Shown here one piece after another: positions 34,777-44,281 of a stretch of DNA of 64,000 bases. The notes below the pieces were generated by a model, which saw only the letters and a list, made by a program, of their open reading frames with translations, was not told where the DNA came from and searched no databases. Origin of the DNA: Paramacrobiotus metropolitanus. Taxonomy: Eukaryota > Tardigrada > Eutardigrada > Parachela > Macrobiotidae. Both the position numbers and the translations under genes were made by a program. Where the stretch lies: assembly GCF_019649055.1 (NCBI RefSeq), contig NW_026570293.1:558001-622000 (forward strand), in the 5' to 3' direction. Every line of letters begins with the position of its first letter. The first letter of the stretch is position 1.

Positions 34777-36389
34777 GACCGGAAACGCGCCATTTGAAAA
34801 CGAGACAGTGCGTCAGCAATACCGTTGTCGACGCCTCGCACGTGTTTCAACGTCAGGGTAAGGTTGCTGTCAGCTGCCGCCCCCGTCATTCGCCGCATAA
34901 GATCGAGTACGCCTGGGCTGCTGGAGCGCAAGTGTGCCCATGCCTCCACAGCGCCGGCGTTGTCGGTGTGGAACACAACCTTTTTCCGTCGCAGTCTATG
35001 CCCCCAAACAATAACGGCGAGAAGGATCGGGACCATTTCCAGATATTCGATGGAAGGCTTCATCCGTAATAGCCAGTCCGGCCAGCATGCTTGGAACCAT
35101 TCGCCGCTGTAGTATTCGCCCATTTCTAGTGTGGCGGACGCGTCCGTGTATAGATGCAGTACGTCGGAGGTCGTCCAGTCTGGATCCAGGAATGATGCCG
35201 AGCCGTTCCATTTGGGTAGAAATTTCCTCCACCATTCAAGGTCCAGGTGGAAATCCGTATCAAGGGGAATCCGAGTCTGCCCATGAAATTTGCTCAGGAG
35301 AGCAATCATTCGCCGGGTAAATAGTCGGCTGGACGGTACACATTTCGAGGCAAAAGTAAGCATTCCTATCAGACTCTGTAGGTCTGCCAGAGTACATGTT
35401 GCTCTTCCTTGCCAGTTTGTGAGGGCATCCAGGATGTCTTGCATTTTGCCTTCCGGGAGGCTGAGCGTCTGTGCCACCGCATCAATCTCGATCCCGAGGA
35501 ATATGAGCCGAGTTGCGGGTTCTTCGGTTTTGTCCGTTGCCAACGGTACCCTAAGCTCGCTGCATACTTCGCGCATCGACTTCATTAAGGACTGACACTC
35601 TCTGCTTCCGGGACTGCCGACGAACAGGAAGTCATCCACGTAATGAAGTAGGGAGCGGATGTTTGCTCTTTGCTCCACGCACCAATGAATTGCGGCGGAG
35701 AAAAACTCGAATATGTATGGGGAGGAGCGGCAGCCGAACGGTAATACTACATCAAAGTAGTACTTACCGTTAACAGAATAGCCCAGGAGGTTCCAGTCAG
35801 CCCGTCGGACGGGGATGAGCCGGAAGGCGGACTTGATGTCCATTTTGCCCATAATCGCGCCAGTGCCTGCTACTGTGGCCAGCCGAACGGCATCGTCCAC
35901 GGAGCAGTACTGCAGGGGAAGTTCACTGCCGTCAATATGGTCGTTGACACTTCGGCCTGCCGGCTGGGACAGATCCATGATGGTGCGGATGCCGCCGTCT
36001 TTTTTAGGCCGGCACCCGAGGGCGTTTACCACAAAGTTCGGGAGAGAAGGCAAGTCAAAGGGGCCTACGGAGTGGCCCAAGGCGACTTCTTTCTGGACGC
36101 TGATGACCAGAGCGTCGCGGTGAATGCGGGCTGAGTGGGAGTTCTTCGTGCGCCGAGGGATCTGGGGGCCTCGGTACTTGATGTCGGCGCCAAAACGAAG
36201 CGTTTCGGCCACGGAACGTCGGAGGAAGGCGTCTGGGTGTGTGGCGAGCAGTCTCTCAAAGGCCTCAGCACGCAACGGCGTCTGAGCCTTTGCAGGCACT
36301 GTCGCATGGTCAACGGCTTCCGTATTTGCACTGTGGTGACTTATGGTCCTTCTCGTGACAGCGCTCGCAGATGTAGAGGCGACCGGCAC
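34629..36389 (-). CDS. Reverse transcriptase-RNase H of the YR retrotransposon
   Basis: 586 codons. The N-terminal linker (LRAEAFERLLATHPDAFL) leads into the reverse transcriptase: DLPSLPNFVVNALGCRPKK, MDIKSAFRLIPVR, VLPFGCRSSPYIFEFF, and the catalytic YVDDFLFVG. The RNase H follows with its four acidic residues in YTDASA, IEYLEMV, HTDNAGAV and GIADALSR. The frame overlaps gag by 80 nt and the recombinase by 148 nt. It copies element RNA into DNA and degrades the template. No stop or frameshift interrupts the domains, so the copy could be recent. Confidence 0.9.
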   Translation of the reverse strand: MPVASTSASAVTRRTISHHSANTEAVDHATVPAKAQTPLRAEAFERLLATHPDAFLRRSVAETLRFGADIKYRGPQIPRRTKNSHSARIHRDALVISVQKEVALGHSVGPFDLPSLPNFVVNALGCRPKKDGGIRTIMDLSQPAGRSVNDHIDGSELPLQYCSVDDAVRLATVAGTGAIMGKMDIKSAFRLIPVRRADWNLLGYSVNGKYYFDVVLPFGCRSSPYIFEFFSAAIHWCVEQRANIRSLLHYVDDFLFVGSPGSRECQSLMKSMREVCSELRVPLATDKTEEPATRLIFLGIEIDAVAQTLSLPEGKMQDILDALTNWQGRATCTLADLQSLIGMLTFASKCVPSSRLFTRRMIALLSKFHGQTRIPLDTDFHLDLEWWRKFLPKWNGSASFLDPDWTTSDVLHLYTDASATLEMGEYYSGEWFQACWPDWLLRMKPSIEYLEMVPILLAVIVWGHRLRRKKVVFHTDNAGAVEAWAHLRSSSPGVLDLMRRMTGAAADSNLTLTLKHVRGVDNGIADALSRFQMARFRSWAPGACEQPTPFPDIFPSLQDTYRSTPRCAASCMPTSPVPREQHSGPR

Positions 36390-37608
36390 CGCAAGGCTCC
36401 GAGAAACTAGACCGGTTGTAGTTGCGGCAGACTTCGCCCCCCGCTGCTGGGGCGGGCCGAAAGGGCTGCTGATATCCCACCTGGCCTTTGCGCGGGTACG
36501 GGCACTGTGCGATGAAATGGCCTAGTTGTCCGCAGTTGCGGCATTTATCCGACGGGGCGGCAGTTTTCTTCGTTCCCGGCACCGCTGCACTTTCGCTTGT
36601 GGTTTCCTCCGGCGCCGCATTCTGGATGTAATCCGTGTAGGTGTCGTCGTGCTGGCGGGCCCACATGTCATACTCGAAGGGATGGATGGTCATAAGCGAC
36701 CTGAACTGCCGGTCGTACTCCATCCAGTGGGCTGTGGGGACTCCCCGTTCGACATACGCCGCGATCAGGTGCAGGTATCTGCACAATGCAGTGGCCACCT
36801 GCGGGGTTTCCGTAATCCGATATGCCATAAACACGGAGAATGACTCGCTCCAGGACGAAAAAGAGTCGACCACTGCTCGTGTTTCATTCGGCTTCAGGAC
36901 CACGCTGCCCTTTGACATCAGCAGCTTCGAGCCTCCGTGTTTCGGCTTTTCTACGCGGTTCTTTCGCAGAAGATCGTCGAAGTCCACGTAGCGCGATGGG
37001 TCTAGCAGGCGCCGTCGAACGGGACTATGGACCGAAACTAGGTGTTTCGCTCCATCGTAGGGCTGACCTCGCGACGTTGATGCTCCGTAATGGTCTCCCA
37101 GCCCGTGAACGCGTTTCGGGTGAGGGCCTAGGCGTTCGTGGACGGGGCGGCGACCCGGGGAGCGGCTACGAGAGGAAGACGAGTCTGTATGACTGTGACT
37201 CTTACCTTCTTTTCGATAACGTCGTCCGCGTCTGTGGCTCGCATCCCTTCGATGGACATTCCTTTCTCCGCTTGGCAGGCATTCAACTTGCAGCCCGGAG
37301 GCGACAGTCGCCGGTGAGATTGCTCGCGGTTCTCCGGGTCCCTTCGGTGCCAGCGGTGTAACGATGTCAATGAGATGCTGAATTTGTTGCTGCTGTTGAT
37401 TCTGGCGTTCCATCATTTTCTTCCAGTCAGGTTGAAGCTGATCGACGACTACTACTTCGGAGCGGACTGCGGGAGATGCTGATCGGCGACGCTTACGACT
37501 GGGTCGTGGTTTTGGCTGCTGCGTGCTGCTGCCAGCTTCTTGGCCCGAACGAGTTCTTCTTGAATTGGGTTTACGGCCGCGCGTGGCACCTTTCTTCGCC
37601 CCAGCCAT
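36310..37608 (-). CDS. Gag-like protein of the YR retrotransposon
   Basis: The open frame extends up to 37674, but the ATG at 37608 (MAGAKKGATRGRKP) is the likelier start because the residues before it come from a CGAGAAC-repeat leader. The N-terminus is very basic with an SR-rich stretch (SSSSRSRSPGRR). The middle (VDFDDLLRKNRVEKPKHGG, VVDSFSSWSESFSVFMAYR) resembles the gag-like ORF of DIRS-type elements. The C-terminus has a CCHC knuckle, CRNCGQLGHFIAQC, and a second Cys/His cluster, CERCHEKDHKSPQC. It probably binds the element RNA in particles. Uninterrupted. Confidence 0.82.
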   Translation of the reverse strand: MAGAKKGATRGRKPNSRRTRSGQEAGSSTQQPKPRPSRKRRRSASPAVRSEVVVVDQLQPDWKKMMERQNQQQQQIQHLIDIVTPLAPKGPGEPRAISPATVASGLQVECLPSGERNVHRRDASHRRGRRYRKEGKSHSHTDSSSSRSRSPGRRPVHERLGPHPKRVHGLGDHYGASTSRGQPYDGAKHLVSVHSPVRRRLLDPSRYVDFDDLLRKNRVEKPKHGGSKLLMSKGSVVLKPNETRAVVDSFSSWSESFSVFMAYRITETPQVATALCRYLHLIAAYVERGVPTAHWMEYDRQFRSLMTIHPFEYDMWARQHDDTYTDYIQNAAPEETTSESAAVPGTKKTAAPSDKCRNCGQLGHFIAQCPYPRKGQVGYQQPFRPAPAAGGEVCRNYNRSSFSEPCGAGRLYICERCHEKDHKSPQCKYGSR

Positions 37609-37974
37609 AGTAAAAGAAAACTCAAAAGTTTTATCAGTCGAAACGAGAACGAGAACTAGCGAGAACGAGAACACCTAATCGAAACGAGAACCAGCGAAAA
37701 ACAGGATGCCGTTGAAAATGAAAATGCAAAGTGCAGAAAGCGACATCGAACGCAGTTGCGCTCGGCACACTGCGGTGCCGGTGAGTACAGGGAGTGGTAC
37801 AGGGAACACGACCTCAGCGGTAATTTAATTTCCGCTAATTCTTAACTAACATATATATGCGGTGTTGGTTGTTTCAGCGATTGAAATCGAAGAGACCTCG
37901 AGCGATGAATCAGACAAGCTTGGTCAAATGTTTAGCTGAGCGAAACATTGACCGCAGTACATTGGCCAGATGTT

Positions 37975-38892
37975 GCTGACTCGTTGGGACGGGTGGCTAC
38001 CGATCACTTCGGCCGTTTTCATTTCGGCCGCGCTCATTTCGGCCAATGTTTTCGGCCGCCATTCACTTCGGCCGCAGTTCACTTCGGCCGTCATTCAATT
38101 CGGCCGCAGTTCACTTCGGCCACAGTACATTTCGGCAGAAATACGGTTTACCAAAACTTTTAATCTCCAACGTGAAACTAGCTAAGTTCTCGTTATACGC
38201 GAAATTTTGATGTTTCCAGCTTCATTTTGCACGCAAAATTTTTTTGAGCAGTTTTTAAAGTGTTACTGTCACGGTGTCGCCATCATGTCTCCCTTTCCCG
38301 GTTGTACAGATTAACACCTCGTCGACCGTCATAATGCCGAATGCCGATGGTGCGAAGTCATGAAGTCTACTTTCATGGGAGAGTCTTGAAAACCTAACCG
38401 TACCTAAGCATAAATACGAAAACATAAGAAAATCAAATAAAACCTAAGAAATAACAAATCTAAGATTACCTGAGAAAACCTAAGAAACCTAAGAAAAATA
38501 AGGAACTTAAAAAAACCTACGAATCCTAAGAAACATAAGAATAACCTGAGAAACCTAAGAATACATAAGAAAACATAAGAAAAGCAAAGAAAACCTAAGA
38601 AACCTAAGAAACCATAACAAATCTAAGAAAACCTGAGAAACTAACAAGCCAAAACAAATCTAAGAAAACCTAAGAAACCATATTAAACCTAAAAACCCTA
38701 AGAAAATGTAAGAAAATCTAAGAAAAACCTACAAAACGTAGAACCCAAGAAAAGCTATGATGGCCGAAACGTCCATCTGCCGAAATGAGCGTTGGCCGAA
38801 TTGAGTGTTGGCCGAAGTGAGCCACGGCCGAAATGAACGCCGACCGAAGTGAACCTGTGCGGCCGAAGTGATCGGACGCGGGGACGGCTATA
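37975..38892. repeat. Foldback repeat with arrays of a TTCGGCCG-type unit
   Basis: The left arm (about 37,998-38,128) holds at least eight copies of CACTTCGGCCG or TCATTTCGGCC. The right arm (about 38,758-38,892) holds at least seven copies in the opposite orientation (GGCCGAAGTGA, GGCCGAAATGA). The arms can pair over ~130 bp, starting at GATCACTTCGGCCG / CGGCCGAAGTGATC. The centre (38,380-38,750) is a CCTAAGAAA-type tandem repeat. Short plus-strand frames over the left arm are artefacts of the repeat. Confidence 0.85.
38380..38750. repeat. Degenerate CCTAAGAAA tandem repeat
   Basis: Dozens of variants of AACCTAAGAAA occur head to tail over about 370 bp. The same word flanks the direct repeats at 32.8 and 33.0 kb and occurs in reverse in an intron at 28.43-28.51 kb. 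Confidence 0.85.
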
Positions 38893-39201
38893 AGTATTTT
38901 TTTTCCTCCGCGTTTTGACACAGCGCTAAACTTGTCAGTTGTCACAGCCTTGTGCTGACTATTTTGTTACCGACACATGATCGTCAGGTTTGTTTGTTTG
39001 TTTATCCTCCTTCATGTATAAGTTTGGTTACCGTAATACAAAGATAATTTCTCTTCAGCTTCTTTTATAGCTCTGTCCGACGTAAACAGAGTAAGAATAA
39101 TTTGCAGAACGGGAGCTGAAAACCGCTCCCCTGTTGCGAACCAACAAGCAAACTATTGTTCCAGTAGACTCTCTTGTTGCAATTTTTTTGTGGATTTGAC
39201 C

Positions 39202-41482
39202 ATGCCCAAGAACGGTTCAACAACCGCGGCTGCCGACTGGCGGCGCAGCGTTCCTGGGATCAGCAATCTGTTGCACCATGCTTTGGAGACGGGACAGATG
39301 GCTGATGTGGAGTTCTCCGTCGGACGCGAGTACGGCGACGTGGTAATCTTTCCGGCTCACAAGTGAGGTTCCTCTAGGCTCCAGCTCCACCTCGAATAAC
39401 GGCCATGCATTCGACTTTAGGTTCATCCTCAGCCTGAACAGCGACGTTTTTAACGCCATGTTCAATGGAGGGCTGCCCGAAACACGTGGGAAGTCTATCG
39501 ACATCACGGAGGTTCTGCCGGATGCGTTTTCGATTATGCTCGTGTACTTGCTGTTGTGCTGTTTTGTCCATTCATATGAACGTTGTCCTGTTGTGTTGTT
39601 TTGTCCGCTTGTTACTGGTGTCCTCGTGTCTAAATTTGCCATCATGGCTTCCCACGACCACGAAACATGGCGCGAGTTCAAGAAAACAGTGATGATCTTT
39701 TTTTGCAGGTATATGTACACTGGTTCCGTGGAGGATAGTTTGCGAGTGGAGAACGTCTTCCACGTTATCTACTGCGCGGACAAGTATAATTTGCCGTTAC
39801 TTATGGATTTGTGCCTGCAGTTTGTCCTCATCCAGCTGGAACCCGACACCTGCTTGGCGTACTTGGAAATTGTGAGGTTTACGGCAGTCTTCCAACGCTG
39901 AACAGTTTCAGCGCGTAGCGATGATCTTGATGCACACTGTTTTTGGCAGATTAAACCTTATCCACACGACAGCGTGCCTGCATTCATGGAGAAGTGCTTG
40001 GAGATAGCGGATGCGTTAACGGAAACGGTTTTGCGATCGGAGCAGTTTCTGCTGATTAGTCAAAATACACTGGAGATGGTGGTGCAGCGGGAAACCCTAT
40101 CGGCGGATGAGAACAGCATCTATACGGCCGTGGAGAAGTATGTCGATACGAGCGACAGGTCTTTGAGTGTGGCGATCCGACGGGAACGGAAAAACGTCAC
40201 AACTTGTATGTAACTCACTCATGTCGGTTCCACTGTATTTGCAGATGGGCGGTGGAAGCATGCCGCCGGAATAACCTGAGACCGTCCGGCAATAATCGGC
40301 GTCAGATGCTGGGCTCAGTTTTGTTCCTGGTCCGCTTCCCACTGCTCACCGATGCTCAGCTGGTCAACGGGCCTGCGAAGGTCAGTGCATGCCGAGGATG
40401 GCGAAACTATGTTCTCGCATTACGAAACTGCAGCACTTTCGCGTTTATGCATTCTGGACACAATACGGACTTGCGTACCGGACACCAGAGGCAGAATATT
40501 CTTGCACTGCCGGCCGTTGTGGTATACTCATGACTCCTATGTTGCGGTGTAACCATCGTTAAAAGAGTATGGAACATTCTCTGCGTTGTTCCACATGGGA
40601 AAACTTGATTTTTTAATTTCGTTAATCTCGTGTATATGCTTGTACAAAAACATTAATTATCACGTTTTCTCATGTGCCGCAGCACGGAGAATATCGGGGC
40701 TCTGGTGTTCGGTACGCGAATCCATTTTGTGAAAATGTCAGAAATGCGAAAAACTTCCGATTAGCCAAACTTCATTTGCAGAAGACCTGTATATTTTGCT
40801 GCTATAAAAATTGTTGCTAAATTTCAAAACTTGATGCCAGTTTTTGGTTTTGGTTTAATGAAATAAAAGGTACTCGTACCCATGCTAGGAAGTTAAGAAA
40901 TGAAACCAGCTAAACATGCCGGTTTTACAGCCAGAGGCTTGACCACAAAGCTGCCGGCAAAATGCTATGATGTAATATTTTTCGCGAGTTTCTTCCTCAA
41001 AGTTCAATCTATGCACCTGTTGTTTTAAGAGTGAACTGCTTTCGGAAAGCGAACTACTGGCGCTCTATAAATACAAACATGCCATAGTGAAACCGCCGCT
41101 CGCCTTTCCGACCGAGCCCCGTACAGGTTGCGGGTGGACTTTGCAGTGCCATGAACGTGTTTTTGTTCAGCCTGAGGATGCAAACTGGCTGGCGGGTGAA
41201 GTTAGCGGCATCGAAGACGACGGTGTTACGGTCCAGCTGGTGGGAAGATCGGTGACCATAAACGAGCGAGATCAGATTGTGCGGGCGTCGGATATCCTGA
41301 AAAAGGGCCAAGCGATTCTTGCTTTTGATGGTGTCTGGAAGACAGCCAAGTATTACTCTATAGCGGCTGAACGCGATTCCCACGTTGTTCGAATCGGAGA
41401 CCAAAAGGTTGCGGTGGGCTTCGTTTATATCCGGATTAGCCGCGATGAAATGGCTGCCCGGAAAGCAGCCCATGTCGGATAA
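39202..41482 (+). CDS. BTB-BACK protein with Tudor/Agenet-like C-terminus, gene 2
   Basis: Six exons: 39202-39362, 39421-39543, 39709-39871, 39950-40137, 40245-40380, 41030-41482; 407 residues without a break. It is the closest relative of gene 1: the 5' region, all internal exon sizes (123, 163, 188, 136 nt) and the 453-nt last exon are shared. BTB core: MADVEFSVGREYG, SDVFNAMFNGGLPETRG, YMYTGSVEDSLRVENV. BACK-like: FMEKCLEIADALTETV. C-terminal beta units: VFVQPEDANWLAGEV and GQAILAFDGVWKTAKYY. Intron 5 contains a MITE of the family also found in cyclase copy 2. The two genes are now separated by the YR retrotransposon and the foldback repeat. Confidence 0.85.
40432..40765. mobile_element. 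MITE (family A) in intron 5 of BTB gene 2
   Basis: The ends are inverted: GCATTCTGGACACAATACGG near 40,448 and GTCAGAAATGCGAAAAAC near 40,738; inner GCGTACCGGACACCAGA pairs with TCTGGTGTTCGGTACGC. The middle matches the copy at 26,267-26,519 in reverse orientation. No ORF. Confidence 0.75.
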
Positions 41483-42493
41483 CATAACGATCTGGCCTAC
41501 GTAGCTGTGCGGAAAACCGTTATGGGGAATACTGCACGTTTGTTGGAAGACTTCCGTTAAACGAGTTTTAGTGGTTCATCGCGATGAGCTTTTGAATCTT
41601 TTTACTTTCCGTATGATATACAAGATTTCAGTTCTATAAAGTTGATTGAATAACTGAATGGTTAAATACTTATGTTTGCATTATATACCACGGCTGTGCA
41701 AGGGTTCGTGTGCCTATGAAATATGGTTTATGAAAGAAAGGAGAGCTACGCTCAACAAAAAGGTTTTTTTCGGGTTCGGGTACGCTTTGGTGCATGTACT
41801 TCCGATATCGTTATATTATGTATTTCAAAAAAGCTCTTGATTTTAATCTTGTTCACAAAATTAACGAGATGCAAATCTGCGAATACTAAAAGCATCAGCT
41901 GAAAACTGCAACCATTTTTGAAACTTTCGAAACTGGTGTGATCCTCCATAGTTTTGTTGAAGAAGATTGGTAAGAAACTGTATCAGAACGAGCGAAAGTC
42001 GCTACACTTTTTTTTTGGTTGATCTGGAAGTAGTGCGAGCCGCGAGGTGATGCTGTGGGAGTGTTTTCTTAGGCACAGTCCCGTCTCATGCTAACTGGGA
42101 AGAGAATTAATAAAGAGAACTATGTAGATTGCTAGAGCAGTTGTTGCAGTTTCAGTAAGATACTGCAGTCTGCAACCCCCGTCAAGCGGCGATTTGCTTT
42201 GTCTGTCTTCACTCAAGCAAGCCCACTCGGCACAGGCCTAGACTCAGTCTCAGTCTCAGACCTAGAGTCAGCAATTTGAATCATTCGGACGTTAAAAAGA
42301 ACTCATAACATTTTTCCTGTTGGCGACAGCTCATATTTAGCTGCGAAGTCCTCTTATTTTTCGAGATATTGACGGATCGTCCGTGTTTAGTGTTCACCTG
42401 TTGGGTACAACAGTGATTGCACGATATTTAGACTTTAGTGTTCGTTCCGTTGACTCTTGTTCTGGAGAACGGCTGTTACTGTGTCATTCAATC
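41483..42493. other. Gap between BTB genes 2 and 3
   Basis: The first ~160 bp resemble the 3' flank of BTB gene 1. A possible AATAAA lies near 42,109. A short CTCAGTCTCAGTCTCAGACC run lies near 42,245. No further gene is supported. Confidence 0.4.
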
Positions 42494-44281
42494 ATGTCTC
42501 ACATTCTTCCAGTATCTCCAGCTGTCGATTGGCGACGGACAGCCCGGGGCGTCAACAATCTGCTGAAACATGTTTTAGCCACTGGATACATGGCGGATGT
42601 GCAGTTCGCAGTCGGACGCGAACACGGCACAATCAAGATCTTTCAGGCACACAAGTAAGGCTTCCTGCAGGTGCCAGGTTCTAGTTCCACCACAAATATC
42701 TGAATTGGATGGCCTGTTGCTTTAGGTTCATCCTCAGCTTGAACAGCGACGTGTTTGACGCCATGTTCAATGGAGACTTTGCTGAAAGCCGTGAGAAGCC
42801 AGTTGAAGTCATTGAGATTTTGCCAGAAGCATTCTCTGTCATGCTTGGGTAAGCACTAAGCAGTCTGCCTGCCGTAATCCGCGGACTCAGCATTTCGCGG
42901 ATAACATGCCACGGGTAGCAGAAAAATATAGATATTACGAACTTCCCCATTGCAGATACATGTATACTGGTTCCGCGCAGGATAGTTTGCGGATGGAGAA
43001 CGTTTTTCAGACTATTTACTGCGCGGACAAGTACAATCTGCCTCTTCTTATGGACGAATGTCTGCAGTTCGTCGGCCGCCAGCTCACACAGGACAACTGT
43101 CTGGCGTCTCTGGAAAATGTTAGTTCATAACTTCGTAACTCTGCTTGGACGGTTGGAGCTGTATCTTGTAGTATGGCGTAGACTTGAAACAATGCTATGT
43201 TAAGACTGTATTGCCACATTTCTCCTATAATATCGTAACGGTATCCCCTGCCATCTTTTTTTATGTATACCGTAAAAATCGCGATCCTTCTTACGCAGAC
43301 AACAGTGAACTTCAGTTACCATTCTGACTTTGCTTTGCTTAGTTTTGGTTTATTGGTTTCGCGATGTGACTGTTTATTTTATCTGGCCCGAACAGGTTAA
43401 GCATTTCGGACACGACACCATTGCTGCATTCATCGAAAGATGCTTGGAGTTTGTCGACATTTATACCGAAGCTGTCTTGCAGTCGGAGCAGTTCTGCGCG
43501 ATTAGTCAAGAAACACTGAAGATGATTTTGGAACGGAATAAACTGTCGGCGGATGAGAACAGCATCTACACGGCCGTGGAAAAGTACTGCCGGTCTTACC
43601 TGCGATACTTCTTGATCTAGTGGAAAACTGTATTTGCGCGCTCTGGTTGCAGATGGGCTATCGAAGCATGCCACCAGAATAGCTTGATACCGTCCACCTG
43701 CAACCGGCGACAGATGCTCGGTGCAGCCTTATTTTGTGTCCGCTTCCCACTCCTCGCTGATTCTCAGCTGGTTAACGGACCTGCTAAGGTTGGTAAAGCG
43801 CCATTTCCCAGCCTTTGAGATTTGAGAAAGTTGTCTGCATTTTTCGAAATTTATTACCGCGTGTCGTCGTTTTCAGAGTCAGCTGCTTCTGGAAAGTGAG
43901 CTACTAGCGATCTATAAATACAAGCATGCCGTAGTGAAACCCCCGCTTCCCTTTTCGACTGAGCCGCGGACAGGATGCCAATTTCCTGGTTTTCGGTGCA
44001 ATGAGCAGGTGTTTGTTAAACGTGAAAATCGGAGCTGGATTATTGGTGAAATTGGAACTGGTACGACAGTAAAAGTGCGCGGTGGATCCATGACCATTAA
44101 CTCGCCAGATCAGCTCGTGCGAGCGGCTGATATCCTGAAAAATGGCAAAGAGATTTTGGTTGTTTATAATGGTTGGTGGAACCATGCCAAGTATGTCTCG
44201 GGAGCGGCTGAAGGCGGTCGGCACGTCGTTCGCGTCGGAGACCGCAACATTGAGGTGGGCTTCGGTGATATCCAGATTTAA
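42494..44281 (+). CDS. BTB-BACK protein with Tudor/Agenet-like C-terminus, gene 3
   Basis: Six exons: 42494-42654, 42726-42848, 42956-43118, 43396-43583, 43653-43788, 43877-44281; 391 residues. BTB core: MADVQFAVGREHG, SDVFDAMFNGDFAESRE, YMYTGSAQDSLRMENV. BACK-like: FIERCLEFVDIYTEAV. The C-terminal barrel region is shorter than in genes 1 and 2 (VFVKRENRSWIIGEIG; GKEILVVYNGWWNHAKY). The frame ends at GDIQI just where the others read YIRISRDD, because a small change creates a stop; sequence resembling the missing tail (MAVWK) follows out of frame. The loss is only ~15 residues, so the protein may still work. Internal exon sizes match genes 1, 2 and 5 exactly. Confidence 0.82.

Larger units (their letters stand above)
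32806..37900 (-). mobile_element. Tyrosine-recombinase retrotransposon (DIRS/PAT group)
   Basis: Three overlapping minus-strand ORFs in the order gag, RT-RNase H, tyrosine recombinase, all open and with their catalytic residues. There is no aspartic protease, no DDE integrase and no methyltransferase domain. This content defines YR retrotransposons, which insert through a circular intermediate by recombination. The outer limits are tentative: direct repeats at 32.8-33.2 kb on the 3' side and a CGAGAAC-rich leader at 37.63-37.69 kb on the 5' side. It sits between BTB genes 1 and 2. Confidence 0.8.

Noticed and set aside
37948-38185. Two 71-codon plus-strand frames
   Set aside because: They are translations of the TTCGGCCG repeat array.
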